64,000 bases of DNA. Origin: Acidobacterium sp049965615. GTDB lineage: Bacteria; Acidobacteriota; Terriglobia; Terriglobales; Acidobacteriaceae. The position numbers were made by a program, and so were the translations under genes. The stretch is from contig JBMFWD010000001.1 of assembly GCA_049965615.1 (NCBI GenBank), forward strand, positions 1 to 64,000, written 5' to 3'. Under the pieces are notes generated by a model. It ran no database searches and had not been told where the DNA came from. It worked only from the letters and a program-made list of their open reading frames with translations. Below are positions 37,443 through 46,354 of the stretch, piece by piece. Every line of letters begins with the position of its first letter. Positions within the stretch are counted from its first letter, which is position 1.

Positions 37443-39854
37443 ATGCGCCACGTCTGCCCCGCACTGCTGCTCGCCGCCCTCCTCGCCTTTGCACTCGCCC
37501 CGCGCGCGCAAGCCCAGCAGGTCCCGCTCTCCGGCCCGCAGCCCAATCTCGCCCAGGCCGTCATCCCCCACGGCAACAGCACCATCGTGCTCACGCCCTA
37601 CGCGCCCAACATCATGCGCGTCACCCTCAGCCTGCTCAAAAATCAGGCTCTCAAAGCCCCCGGACCCGGCATCACCGGCCAGCCCGACGCCTCCGGCTGG
37701 ACCTACCAGCGCACCGATCAGGGCGAAGTCTACACATCCAAAGACCTCATCGTCACCGTCCACGATCCCATCCATCCCAAGCCCTACCACCCCTATCCTC
37801 ACGAGTGGGACGCCGGCAAGTACTTCAGCGGCTCCACGCCCGGAGCCTCCATCACCTTCGCCACCCCCGACGGAAAAACCCTCCTCCACCTCGAAGGCTG
37901 GCAAATGTCGGTCCCCAACCACAAGGACGGCAACTTCAACATCACCTACGACCGCCGCCCCGGCGACGACCCGTTTTATCAGGTCGGCGCCACCTTCTTT
38001 TCGCCCGCCGGAGCGCACTACTACGGCCTCGGCCAGAACCAGGAAGGCTACCTTGACCACCTCTACCATGAGGTGAACTGCTGGAACGACTACAACGCCG
38101 TAGCCGCGCCCACCTTCTGCGTGCCCTTCATGGTCACCAACCAGCACTACGCCCTGCTCTGGGACAACCCCTCCAGGACCACCGTCGCACCAGGCTTCAA
38201 CAATCAGCTCAAGTTCACCTCGCAGGTCGGCACGCGCGTTTCTTTCTTCGTGGTCGAAGGCAAAAACTACAACCAGTTCTACGAGGGATACGACAAGCTC
38301 ACCGGTTCCGTCCCCATGCTGCCCAAGGCCGCCTACGGCTTCCTGCAGTCCAAAAACCGCTACTGGAGCCAGCAGCAGCTTCTCGCCGCCGCCGAAGGCT
38401 ACCGCAAGCGCCACCTCCCTGCCGACATCATGGTCGTCGACTGGTTCTACTACACCAACATGGGCCAGATGGACATGAACCCCAGGTACTGGCCCGACCC
38501 CGTCGCCATGAACCAGAAGCTCCACTCCATGGGCTTCCAGACCATGATCAGCATCTGGCCGCGCTTCGTCCCCTCCGATCGTTTCTACAACACCATCCTC
38601 AGGCACGGATGGTTCATGCACCTCGCCGACGGCCAGCCCACCAACGGCCTGCCCTACGACAAGGCCGGCTCAGACATCGACGTCACCAACCCCGCCGCCG
38701 CCAAATGGTTCTGGAACGTCGTCTACCAGGACTTCTACAAGAAGGGCTTTGACGCCTTCTGGGCCGACGAAACCGAACCCGATCTGCCCCCCAACGGCAG
38801 CTACTTCCACATCGGGCCCGGCACCCAGTACTTCAACGTCTACCCCACCTTTGAAACCAAAGCCTTCTACGACGGCTTCCGCAAGGACACGGACCGCCGC
38901 GCGCTCATCCTCGCCCGCGACGCCTGGCTCGGCACCCAGCACAACGGCGCCACCATCTGGTCCTCTGACGTCTACCCCACCTGGGACACGCTCCGACGCC
39001 AGATTCCCACTGGCCTCGACGTCACCGCCTCCGGCATTCCCTACTGGGGCAACGACATCGGCGGCTGGCAATCCCTGCCCGCCATGCGTCCGCCCTCGCG
39101 GCCCGAACTCCTCAGCCCCGCAGGCTCGCTCAACAACCTCCGCGGAGACACCGACTACCCCGAGCTCTACGTCCGCTGGTTTGAGTACGGCGTCTTCGAG
39201 CCCACCTTCCGCACCCACGGCAGCCGCCAGTACAACACCGTCTGGTCCTACGGCCACCAGGCCACGCCCATTCTGGAGAAGTACCTTCGCCTGCGCTACC
39301 AGCTCATGCCTTACATCTACTCCCTCGGCTGGTTCACGCACAAAACCGGCGCGCCCTTCATGCGCGCGCTCTTCATGGACTTCCCCAACGACCCCAAATG
39401 TGCCCGTCAACGTTACGAATACATGTTCGGCCCCGCCCTGCTCGTCGCCCCCGTCTACAAACAGGGCATGACCACCCGCAAGGTCTACCTGCCTGCCGGA
39501 GCCGGCTGGTACAACTACTGGACCCACCAGTTCTACCAGGGCGGCCAGACCATCACCGTCGCCGCGCCCATCCAGACCATCCCGCTCTTCGTCCGCGCCG
39601 GCTCCATTCTGCCCCTCGGCACCACCATCCTCTCCACCGCCACGCCCCAAACGCTGGCCAGGGTCGAGGTCTTCGCCGGAGCCGACGCCCACTTCACCGT
39701 CTACAACGACAACGGCCTCAACTACGACTACGAGAAAGGCGACTACCAACTCACCCACCTCAAGTGGAACGAGGCCAACCACAAATTCACATGGTCCGGA
39801 CAAAAAGACTGGACCATTCCCGAATCGCAGCTAGTCACCGTCATCGGGAGATAA
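37443..39854 (+). CDS. Secreted GH31 alpha-glycosidase (alpha-glucosidase/alpha-xylosidase type)
   Basis: An exported enzyme of 803 residues that removes alpha-linked glucose or xylose from oligosaccharides. A signal peptide (LLLAALLAFALAPRAQAQ) precedes the N-terminal beta-sandwich. The barrel contains ADIMVVDWFYYTNMG and the nucleophile segment KKGFDAFWADETEPDL (Asp near residue 440). The acid/base region is in SGIPYWGNDIGGW. The C-terminal domains end with DAHFTVYNDNGLNYDYEKGD, typical for GH31. TETEP rather than the xylosidase-type motif makes subfamily assignment uncertain. GAGGAAA about 14 bases upstream is a possible ribosome-binding site. Confidence 0.92.
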   Translation: MRHVCPALLLAALLAFALAPRAQAQQVPLSGPQPNLAQAVIPHGNSTIVLTPYAPNIMRVTLSLLKNQALKAPGPGITGQPDASGWTYQRTDQGEVYTSKDLIVTVHDPIHPKPYHPYPHEWDAGKYFSGSTPGASITFATPDGKTLLHLEGWQMSVPNHKDGNFNITYDRRPGDDPFYQVGATFFSPAGAHYYGLGQNQEGYLDHLYHEVNCWNDYNAVAAPTFCVPFMVTNQHYALLWDNPSRTTVAPGFNNQLKFTSQVGTRVSFFVVEGKNYNQFYEGYDKLTGSVPMLPKAAYGFLQSKNRYWSQQQLLAAAEGYRKRHLPADIMVVDWFYYTNMGQMDMNPRYWPDPVAMNQKLHSMGFQTMISIWPRFVPSDRFYNTILRHGWFMHLADGQPTNGLPYDKAGSDIDVTNPAAAKWFWNVVYQDFYKKGFDAFWADETEPDLPPNGSYFHIGPGTQYFNVYPTFETKAFYDGFRKDTDRRALILARDAWLGTQHNGATIWSSDVYPTWDTLRRQIPTGLDVTASGIPYWGNDIGGWQSLPAMRPPSRPELLSPAGSLNNLRGDTDYPELYVRWFEYGVFEPTFRTHGSRQYNTVWSYGHQATPILEKYLRLRYQLMPYIYSLGWFTHKTGAPFMRALFMDFPNDPKCARQRYEYMFGPALLVAPVYKQGMTTRKVYLPAGAGWYNYWTHQFYQGGQTITVAAPIQTIPLFVRAGSILPLGTTILSTATPQTLARVEVFAGADAHFTVYNDNGLNYDYEKGDYQLTHLKWNEANHKFTWSGQKDWTIPESQLVTVIGR

Positions 39855-40006
39855 TTCACCCGTCGCGAAAAGCAGCCGCTCAACCCAATGAATTTGTCAT
39901 TCCGACTCTCTAAGATTGAGGGGCATTTCGACTGAAGCAGGTCTCTTCCCTGACGAAAAAAATTGCCTGCTGACAAGCTCATTCTCCCCCACCTCGCATC
40001 GTCTCG

Positions 40007-40195
40007 GTGAGCATCAGCCGCCGCAAATTCCTCCGCAACACTTCCCTCTACGACGACCCCAACCAGCAGGTAAACCTCGCCGGACGCAAGGAATACCGCG
40101 AACAGGCCGCCACCCTCCGACAGCTCCTCCTCAAAAAAATGGTCGAAGCCGGAGAACCCGAAGCCGAAATCGTCCCCGCAAGGCTCCATCCGTAA
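40007..40195 (+). pseudogene. Internally deleted sulfatase-like relic
   Basis: A 62-codon frame starting at GTG 40007. The first 12 residues, SISRRKFLRNTS, look like the start of a twin-arginine signal peptide. They run directly into LYDDPNQQVNLAGRKEYREQ and then LRQLLLKKMVEAGEPEAE. The second part strongly resembles the last 50 residues of sulfatases (LYDL..DP.E..NLA......R..L...M...GDP). The simplest reading is that an ancestral Tat-exported sulfatase lost nearly all of its central sequence by an in-frame deletion. An intact small protein is less likely because the signal has no hydrophobic core. Homology is from remembered family patterns. Confidence 0.55.
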
Positions 40196-40203
40196 ACGAA
40201 AAC

Positions 40204-40340
40204 GGGTGCCCCATTCCTTTCGCGCGTTCTTTGCGCGAAAGGATGGGACCATATCGGCGCAAAGCGCCCACCCGGGCCCCCAAAATGTTGTGATCGTGAG
40301 CAACGCCGAAGGGCCTGCCTTAAGCAACGCCGACTCCGAA
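40204..40340 (+). repeat. Dispersed repeat element, locus 1
   Basis: It begins GGGTGCCCCAT, then a hairpin (CCTTTCGCGC and GCGCGAAAGG arms with an outer CCCAT/TGGG-type pairing, 40210-40247). It ends in 24-bp units: CGTGAGCAACGCCGAAGGGC... at 40295-40318 and a degenerate second unit at 40319-40340. The same building blocks recur at 57694-57877. Position and structure suggest a non-coding mobile or REP-like family. Confidence 0.6.
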
Positions 40341-40636
40341 AAATTGCCGGTAATTAACCCTGAAATTGCTATTCTGAAAGTAGGGAATCGAAAAAGAGCA
40401 GCCAAAGCGGCTGCTCCTTTTCATTTCTGAGCTCCAAACGGTAGTGTCGGCACCCACCACCGGAGTCGCATATTCATACGAATCCAATCGTATAGACCGC
40501 ATAAAATCGCAGGGTTAACCAGCGCCCTGAACGATATGATCCAAAAGACTTACAAGCCTAACGTTCCAGAAAGTGAACATCTCACAAGACTTACCGGACG
40601 TTAACCCACAACTGAAAAAATCGTAGGGTATGGACC

Positions 40637-40768
40637 CGTTAGAGCGATAACCCATTCTTTAGAATCAACCACATCCCCACAAAAACAAGGCGGGCGATGG
40701 ATCGTTAGAGGGTTAACCTGTCCCATAAAATCAACAACTTCCCCACAAAAACGATGGGGGTCGACGAT
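40637..40768. repeat. Two tandem 66-bp degenerate repeats
   Basis: Copies at 40637-40702 and 40703-40768 both begin CGTTAGAG, share AATCAAC and TCCCCACAAAAAC, and match at about 46 of 66 positions. The unit is exactly 22 codons and a minus-strand frame is open through both copies (CGEVVD and CGDVVD recur), but no gene signals support translation. Confidence 0.65.
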
Positions 40769-40861
40769 CTCTTTTTTTGGGGTACGGACCGGGCCAACGC
40801 CTGACAAAGCAGCCGGCAACTGGCAACTGAAAACCGGGGACCGATCACTAAGGACTGCCCT

Positions 40862-41593
40862 CTATCCCCGAGTCCGTAATGTGGCCAGCCCGCCGTCCAC
40901 GCCCAGCACCTGCCCGGTCACCCAGCTCTGCTCCGGGTCCAGGAACCACGCGATGGCCGAGGCCACCTCTTCCGGCTCGCCAAACCGGCCCAGCGCATGC
41001 ATCGCCAGCGAGCCCTTGGCGACCACTTCGTTGCCGGTGATCCGCTCGGTCAGCGGAGTCCGCGTCAGCCCCGGAGCGACGCAGTTGATGCGAATTTTAC
41101 GGCTCGCGTAGGTCGCCGCCGCCGCCAGCGCCAGCCCCTGCACGCCTGCCTTGGCCGCGGCAATCGCCTCGTGGCTGGCCATGCCCAGCCGGGCCGCCGC
41201 GCTCGACAGCAGCACCACGCTGCCGCCTTCCTTCATCGTGCGCGCCGCCGCTCGCACCGTGGCGAACGCGCTCTTCAGGCTCACCGCCAGCGTTGTCTCC
41301 AGTTCCTCATCGCTGGTCAGGTGGGCGGGCTTCAGCAGCAGCGAGCCGAAGCAGTTGGCAATCCCGTCCACGCGGCCCATCTGCTCGGCGGCGCGGGCAA
41401 TCGCCGCCTCCACCTGGGCGGACTCGGTCGCCTCCACCAGCGCAAAAGCCGCGCCGGTCTCGTTGGCCAGCGCCTTCAGCCGCTCCTCATTGCGCCCGGC
41501 CACAAACAATCGATGCCCGGCGCTCGCCAGCCGCCGCGAAAGTGCGCCGCCAATGCCGCCGTAAGCGCCCAGAATCACATAGTTCTGCCCCAT
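40862..41593 (-). CDS. SDR-family protein lacking the canonical catalytic Tyr
   Basis: A 243-residue Rossmann-fold protein of the short-chain dehydrogenase/reductase family. The cofactor-binding GAYGGIGGALSRRLA, an NCFGSLL segment in place of NNAG, and the terminal GQVLGVDGGLATL are clear. The active-site region reads SSAAARLGMASHEAIAAAKAG. The Lys is present, but the residue four before it is Ile, not Tyr, so the YxxxK motif is missing. It may be a non-classical reductase or a non-catalytic homologue. ATG 41593 is chosen because GGGAGG lies four bases upstream. It is separate from the nucleoside operon but on the same strand. Confidence 0.85.
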   Translation of the reverse strand: MGQNYVILGAYGGIGGALSRRLASAGHRLFVAGRNEERLKALANETGAAFALVEATESAQVEAAIARAAEQMGRVDGIANCFGSLLLKPAHLTSDEELETTLAVSLKSAFATVRAAARTMKEGGSVVLLSSAAARLGMASHEAIAAAKAGVQGLALAAAATYASRKIRINCVAPGLTRTPLTERITGNEVVAKGSLAMHALGRFGEPEEVASAIAWFLDPEQSWVTGQVLGVDGGLATLRTRG

Positions 41594-41722
41594 AAAACCT
41601 CCCATCGTTATTGGAATACGGCGGAGAGCACGATGCTCAGCCACAACGCACCCCGCTTTCAGCCCGCGCCACAGATCGCGCCCAATGCTTGAGGAAGTGA
41701 AAAGAACCAGCCGCCCGGCCTC

Positions 41723-42343
41723 TCAGCGGACCTGCGGCTCGCGCTCCCGCAGCGCGCCCAGCACGGCTTCGACGGACCAGTCCAGCGACTCGGCGCCGCG
41801 AACCGTCAGCATCGCATGCGCCGCCGAAGGCCGCACGTACCGCTCCGCCATGGGGCGCACCGTGGCCGCATAGTGCTCGGCCACCGACGCCTCCGTTCGG
41901 CCCCGCTCGCGCACATCCCGAGCCAGCCGCCGCGCATAGCAAACCTCGTCCGGAGCCTCCACATACACGCTCAGGTCGTAAAGCTCGCGCAGCCCCGGAT
42001 AATGCAGCGCAAAGATGCCGTCCACCACCACGCACGGCGCCGGTTCCACCCGCTCGCCCGCGCCCGCCAGCCGCGTGTGCGTCGCAAAGTCGTAGCGCGG
42101 CTGCTCAATCGCCTGCCCCAGGGCAAGCTGCCGCAGCTGGTCAATCAGCAGATCCGACTCGAGGATGCCCGGATCGTCAAAGTTCTGGACACACCGCTCC
42201 TCGTAGCTCAAATGCCCCAGATCGCGATAGTAGTGGTCCATCTGGAAGTGGAATCCCCGCAGCTCGCGTGCCAGCTCCCGCGCCAGGCTCGTCTTGCCGG
42301 AGCCGGAACAGCCGCCGACCCCGATCACCAGCGCCCGGCTCAC
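41723..42343 (-). CDS. udk: Uridine kinase
   Basis: Phosphorylates uridine (and usually cytidine) to the monophosphate, the salvage step after uptake. The 206-residue protein has the P-loop GGCSGSGKTSLA near residue 10, a DHYYRDL substrate-side motif, FDDPGILE, and VVVDGIFALHYP near residue 108. These are characteristic of the uridine kinase/phosphoribulokinase family. The start is GTG 42343, overlapping the TGA of the upstream purine phosphorylase gene as GTGA, so translation is coupled. It is the last gene of the nucleoside-salvage operon. Confidence 0.88.
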   Translation of the reverse strand: MSRALVIGVGGCSGSGKTSLARELARELRGFHFQMDHYYRDLGHLSYEERCVQNFDDPGILESDLLIDQLRQLALGQAIEQPRYDFATHTRLAGAGERVEPAPCVVVDGIFALHYPGLRELYDLSVYVEAPDEVCYARRLARDVRERGRTEASVAEHYAATVRPMAERYVRPSAAHAMLTVRGAESLDWSVEAVLGALREREPQVR

Positions 42344-43182
42344 TGCGCGCCGCCCTCCACCATGCGTGGAATCACGGCCTTCAGCAGCCCCTGCAGCTTC
42401 TCTTCCACCTTGCCGCCGGTCACCAGCACTTCCTCATGGCTCAGCGGCTCCGCACCCAGACCCGCCGCAAGATTGGTCACGCAGGAGATGGCCAGCACCT
42501 CCATGCCCATGTGGCGCGCCGCCACCGTCTCATGCACCGTGGACATGCCCACCAGGTCCGCGCCCAGCGTCCGGAAGGCGCGAATCTCAGCCGGCGTCTC
42601 GAAGCTCGGACCCAGCACGTTCATGTAGACGCCCTCCTTCATCGCAAAGCCCTGCGCCTTCGCCACCGTCTGGGCCAGCGCGCGCAGCCGCGGCGAATAG
42701 GCGTCCGTCATGTCGATGAAGCGAGGCCCGAACCGCTCATCATTCGGCCCGGCCAGCGGATTCAGCCCGCTCATGTTGATATGGTCCGAGATCAGCACCA
42801 GATCCCCCGGCGTCAGCCCCTCGCGAATGCCGCCCGCCGCGTTCGTCAGGATCACCTTCTCCACCCCGAACTGGCGCAGCATGCGCAGCGGAAACACCAC
42901 GCTGGAGGCCTTGAATCCCTCGTAAGCGTGCACCCGCCCCTGCATCACGGCCACTGCCGTGCCGTCCACCGCGCCAATGCCCATCTGCCCGCCATGCCCG
43001 TACACCGTAGAAACCGGAAAGTGAGGAATCTCAGAGAACCGCAGATGCTTCAGATTGTCGAGCGCGTAGCCAAAGCCGCCCAGACCCGATCCCAGCACCA
43101 CCGCAACCTTGGGCCGCAACTTGGTTCGGTTGCGGACGTACGCCGCAGCTTCCACCGCCTCTGAAAATGCGCAAATGCTCAT
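42340..43182 (-). CDS. Purine-nucleoside phosphorylase
   Basis: Phosphorolyses purine (deoxy)nucleosides to base and (deoxy)ribose-1-phosphate. The 280-residue sequence has VAVVLGSGLGGFG for phosphate binding, HFPVSTVYGHGG, GRVHAYEG, the TNAAGGIREGLTPGDLVLISDH segment and PAEIRAFRTLGADLVGMSTVHE, the trimeric (PunA/low-molecular-mass) type rather than DeoD. ATG 43182 is preceded by GAGG that lies in the last codons of the transporter gene. The open frame to 43353 is not needed. It is coupled with udk downstream. Confidence 0.93.
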   Translation of the reverse strand: MSICAFSEAVEAAAYVRNRTKLRPKVAVVLGSGLGGFGYALDNLKHLRFSEIPHFPVSTVYGHGGQMGIGAVDGTAVAVMQGRVHAYEGFKASSVVFPLRMLRQFGVEKVILTNAAGGIREGLTPGDLVLISDHINMSGLNPLAGPNDERFGPRFIDMTDAYSPRLRALAQTVAKAQGFAMKEGVYMNVLGPSFETPAEIRAFRTLGADLVGMSTVHETVAARHMGMEVLAISCVTNLAAGLGAEPLSHEEVLVTGGKVEEKLQGLLKAVIPRMVEGGAQ

Positions 43183-43187
43183 CGTGT

Positions 43188-44426
43188 CTACCTCAAAAAC
43201 ATACTCACAATCGACGCGGACATCAGATTGGCCATGGTGCCGGCCAGCATTGCCCGCAGGCCAAGTCGCGCAAGATCGTTGCGCCGGTTCGGCGCCAGCG
43301 CGCCAATTCCGCCAATCTGGATCCCGATGGAACTCAGATTCGCAAAGCCGCACAACGCGAACGTGGCAATCGTAAATGACCGCGGCGCAATCATCGCCTT
43401 CTGCGCGCCGAGATAAGAATAGGCCACAAGCTCATTGATGACCATTCTCGTGCCCAGCAGGTTACCCACAACGTGCGCGTCCTTCCACGGAATGCCAATC
43501 AGCCACGCAATAGGAGCAAAGAAGAAGCCGAGCACCTCATTCACGCTGCTGGGAAAAGGAATATGAAAGCCGCCCAGCCAGTTGTGGACTCCGCCCATCA
43601 TGCCGTTCATCAACGTGATCAGCGCAATGAATGAGATCAGCATGATGCCGACGTTCAAGGCCAGCCGGCCACCGTCGATGGTACCGCGAGCAATGGCCCC
43701 GAGCAGATTCTCGTCCTTATGGCCCATCTCCTTGGGGATATGAACCACGCCCTCCGTCGCTGGCTTGGCTGTCTCGGGAACCAGCATCTTCGCCACCAGG
43801 ATCGTGCCGGGTGCAGTCATGATGACCGCTTCCAGAAGATGCTTGGCCGAGATGCCATAAGCAATATAAGCCGCCATGATGCCACCGGAAACGTGCGCCA
43901 TGCCGCTGGTCATGATGGTCATCAGCTCGGAATTGGTGGCGTCGGGGAGGAACGGGCGGATGGTCAGCGGAGCTTCTGTTTGCCCCATGAAGACACTGGC
44001 GGCGACGTTCAGGCTCTCGGCGCCGGAAATTTTCATGGTCCACTGCATCACACGCGCGAATACACGAATGATGAGCTGCATGATACCGAAGTAGTAGAGC
44101 ACGGCGAAGAACGCCGAGATGAAGATGATGGCCGGGAGCACCTGGAAGGCAAAGAACGAACCCATGGAGGAGTGCTGCTTGCCCAGTTCGCCAAAGACAA
44201 ACGCCGACCCCGCAAAAGCATAGTCCAGAAGGTTGTTGGCGCCCGCTCCAGCAGCAGCCAGTGCTTCGCGTCCTAGGTTAATCCGCATCACAATGAACGC
44301 GAACAGAAATTGCAGGCCCAGACCCCACGCTACCGTCCGCCAGCGAATCGCTTTGCGGTTCGTAGAGAAGAGCCAAGCCAGCAAAAGCATCGTCAGCAAA
44401 CCAAGGATGCCCGTAAATCGACCCAA
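43188..44426 (-). CDS. nupC: NupC/CNT-family nucleoside transporter
   Basis: A sodium- or proton-coupled concentrative nucleoside importer with about ten membrane segments, around 412 residues. Family motifs are SVFMGQTEAPLTIRPFLP, ELMTIMTSGMAHVSGGIMAAY and GFANLSSIGIQIGGIGALAP. There are two candidate TTG starts: 44441 (MQEINLGRF) and 44426. AGGAG lies five bases before 44426, which I favour; the difference is five residues. It sits between the pyrimidine and purine phosphorylase genes, so uptake and catabolism are cotranscribed. Confidence 0.9.
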   Translation of the reverse strand: MGRFTGILGLLTMLLLAWLFSTNRKAIRWRTVAWGLGLQFLFAFIVMRINLGREALAAAGAGANNLLDYAFAGSAFVFGELGKQHSSMGSFFAFQVLPAIIFISAFFAVLYYFGIMQLIIRVFARVMQWTMKISGAESLNVAASVFMGQTEAPLTIRPFLPDATNSELMTIMTSGMAHVSGGIMAAYIAYGISAKHLLEAVIMTAPGTILVAKMLVPETAKPATEGVVHIPKEMGHKDENLLGAIARGTIDGGRLALNVGIMLISFIALITLMNGMMGGVHNWLGGFHIPFPSSVNEVLGFFFAPIAWLIGIPWKDAHVVGNLLGTRMVINELVAYSYLGAQKAMIAPRSFTIATFALCGFANLSSIGIQIGGIGALAPNRRNDLARLGLRAMLAGTMANLMSASIVSMFLR

Positions 44427-44466
44427 ATTGATCTCCTGCAACCGTGACTAAGGGGAAAACCCTATC

Positions 44467-45819
44467 TTATGGGTCCGCTCGCTCCAGATACAGACTTTTG
44501 TTTGCATTTGTGATGACTTGTTTCACCAGGGGCGGGACCGGGGCAGGTTTATCTGCGAGGACGATGGCCTTCGCCAACAGCTGTTGTGGTTCGGCGAGCA
44601 GCCGATCCTGCTGCGCATACAGCGTGTAGAGCGGCTGCCCCGCAGTCACGGGCATGCCCAGCTTTACATGCATTTCAATCCCTGCATGCGCCTCAACCGG
44701 TTCCCCTGCACGCTCGCGCCCGGCGCCCAGCCTCTGCACGGCCCAGCCAGCCTGGGTGCAATCCATGGCAGTAAAGAAGCCGCTCCGTTCGGCGACGATG
44801 GTCTTTTTCACAGCAGGACGGTGAAAAGCTGCAGGATCGTCCAGCGTCCGCAGATCGCCGCCCTGCGCCTGCACCATGCAGCGAAACGCCTTCAGCGCTG
44901 AACCGTCAACGAGCTTGCTCTGCGCAAGCGCATAGCCATCCTGCGGTGAATCCGCCTTGCCGCCGAGATGCAGCATCCACCCTGCAAGAGTGAGCGAAAC
45001 CCGGCGCAGATCTTCGCTCAGCGACGGCCGGTCGCCGCTGAGCAGCTCCACCGCTTCCTGAATCTCCACCCAGTTTCCGGCAAATCGCCCCAACGGCTGG
45101 CTCATGTCGGTCATTACCGCTGCTGTGCGCGTTCCTGCGCTTTCCCCCGTGGCTACCATCAGCGCGGCGAGAAACTGCGCTTCTTTTTCATCCCGTAAAA
45201 ACGCACCCGATCCAGTCTTCACATCCAGCACCAGTCCCTGCAGTCCGGCAGCCAGCTTCTTGCTCATGATCGATGCGCATATCAGGTGCGGGCTCTCCAC
45301 CGTCGCAGTGCGGTCTCGCAGAGCGTAGAGGACGCGATCGGCAGGAACCAGTCCTGCGGTTTGTCCCACGATGGCACAGCCGCATTGCTCGAGCACGCGA
45401 GACAGCTCCTGCGATGAGAGCTGTGTGCGGTAGCCAGGGATCGATTCGAGCTTGTCGAGCGTTCCCCCGGTGTGGCCCAGCGCGCGGCCACTGATCATTG
45501 GGTCGGCGAGCCCGGCCGCAGCCACAATCGGCGCCACCAGGAAGGATGTCTTGTCTCCTACCCCGCCGGTAGAGTGCTTATCGACCGTGAACCTGCCGAT
45601 GCTGGAGTGGTCGAGTACCTCGCCGGAGTCGCGCATGGCTAGCGTAAGCGCATCCAGTTCCGCAAGCGAAAGCCCGCGCAGCCACGCAGCCATGAGCCAT
45701 GCCGCGAGTTGGTCGTCCGGAATGAGTTGGCGCGCCGCACCCTCGACCAGCCAATGGATTTCCGGGGCGGAAAGCTCCTCGCCGTCGCGCTTCTTCCGAA
45801 TCAGGTCAACCGCATGCAC
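44467..45819 (-). CDS. Pyrimidine-nucleoside/thymidine phosphorylase
   Basis: Splits thymidine, deoxyuridine or uridine with phosphate to base and sugar-1-phosphate. The 450-residue sequence carries the family signature SGRALGHTGGTLDKLESIPG near residue 110, preceded by VDKHSTGGVGDKTSFLVAPI. AGLVPADRVLYALRD and LVLDVKTGSGAF are typical of both DeoA and Pdp; which substrate range applies is not resolvable here. The start is GTG 45819 with GGAG seven bases upstream. It lies 12 bp after cdd and 40 bp before nupC. Confidence 0.92.
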   Translation of the reverse strand: MHAVDLIRKKRDGEELSAPEIHWLVEGAARQLIPDDQLAAWLMAAWLRGLSLAELDALTLAMRDSGEVLDHSSIGRFTVDKHSTGGVGDKTSFLVAPIVAAAGLADPMISGRALGHTGGTLDKLESIPGYRTQLSSQELSRVLEQCGCAIVGQTAGLVPADRVLYALRDRTATVESPHLICASIMSKKLAAGLQGLVLDVKTGSGAFLRDEKEAQFLAALMVATGESAGTRTAAVMTDMSQPLGRFAGNWVEIQEAVELLSGDRPSLSEDLRRVSLTLAGWMLHLGGKADSPQDGYALAQSKLVDGSALKAFRCMVQAQGGDLRTLDDPAAFHRPAVKKTIVAERSGFFTAMDCTQAGWAVQRLGAGRERAGEPVEAHAGIEMHVKLGMPVTAGQPLYTLYAQQDRLLAEPQQLLAKAIVLADKPAPVPPLVKQVITNANKSLYLERADP

Positions 45820-45831
45820 CGGAATCTCCGA

Positions 45832-46245
45832 TCACTTGTCCCGCTGCAAAACAAAGGCGTCCGGCAGCAGTTCGGCAAACGGCCGGGTGGCCCATCCACC
45901 AGGCATTCGATAGGTAATGACCGCATCGGCAGAGGCAAACTCATGCATCACCTGGCGACAGGCCCCGCAGGGCGAACACATATCTCCGGAAGGACTTGTA
46001 ACTGCAATAGCGACAATTTTCGCGCCCGGTCCATGCTCGCTGATACGGCGGAAAACCGCATTGCGCTCCGCGCAGCTCGTGAGGCCGTAGGAAAGATTTT
46101 CTACGTTGCATCCGGTAACGGTTGAGCCGTCGTCCCACAGCAATGCCGCGCCCACCGAAAACCCGGAGTACGGAGCATAGGCATGCGTAGCGGCTTCTTC
46201 GGCCAACTTGCGCAATTCAGGCAGGGCATCATTCACGGGATCCAT
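45832..46245 (-). CDS. cdd: Cytidine deaminase
   Basis: A 137-residue homotetrameric zinc enzyme converting cytidine and deoxycytidine to uridine and deoxyuridine. Zinc-binding motifs are TSCAERNAVF (Cys plus the proton-shuttle Glu) and SPCGACRQVM. YSGFSVGAALLWDDG is the conserved N-terminal strand and GCNVENLSYGLTSC the active-site loop. It is the first gene of the leftward nucleoside-salvage operon and divergent from the Lhr-type helicase, with a 109-bp spacer that should hold both promoters. Confidence 0.95.
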   Translation of the reverse strand: MDPVNDALPELRKLAEEAATHAYAPYSGFSVGAALLWDDGSTVTGCNVENLSYGLTSCAERNAVFRRISEHGPGAKIVAIAVTSPSGDMCSPCGACRQVMHEFASADAVITYRMPGGWATRPFAELLPDAFVLQRDK

Positions 46246-46354
46246 CGAAACTGAGGCTACCCCCTTTTAAGCCGATCCGCAATTCCATCCGGACCCACCG
46301 GCCGAGTTGCGTATCTTCAAACTCGCCAGTCATGAGGGAGATATCCTCAACTAG

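Larger units (their letters stand above)
39855..40861. other. 1-kb non-coding stretch with gene relic and repeats
   Basis: The largest gene-free stretch in the window. In order it holds the sulfatase-like relic (40007-40195), one copy of the dispersed hairpin/24-bp repeat element (40204-40340), an AT-richer segment with recurrent TTAACC, and the 66-bp tandem repeat (40637-40768). No complete gene is supported. Confidence 0.6.

Noticed and set aside
40637..40768. CRISPR-like array
   Set aside because: Only two diverged 66-bp copies without constant repeats and variable spacers, and no cas genes.
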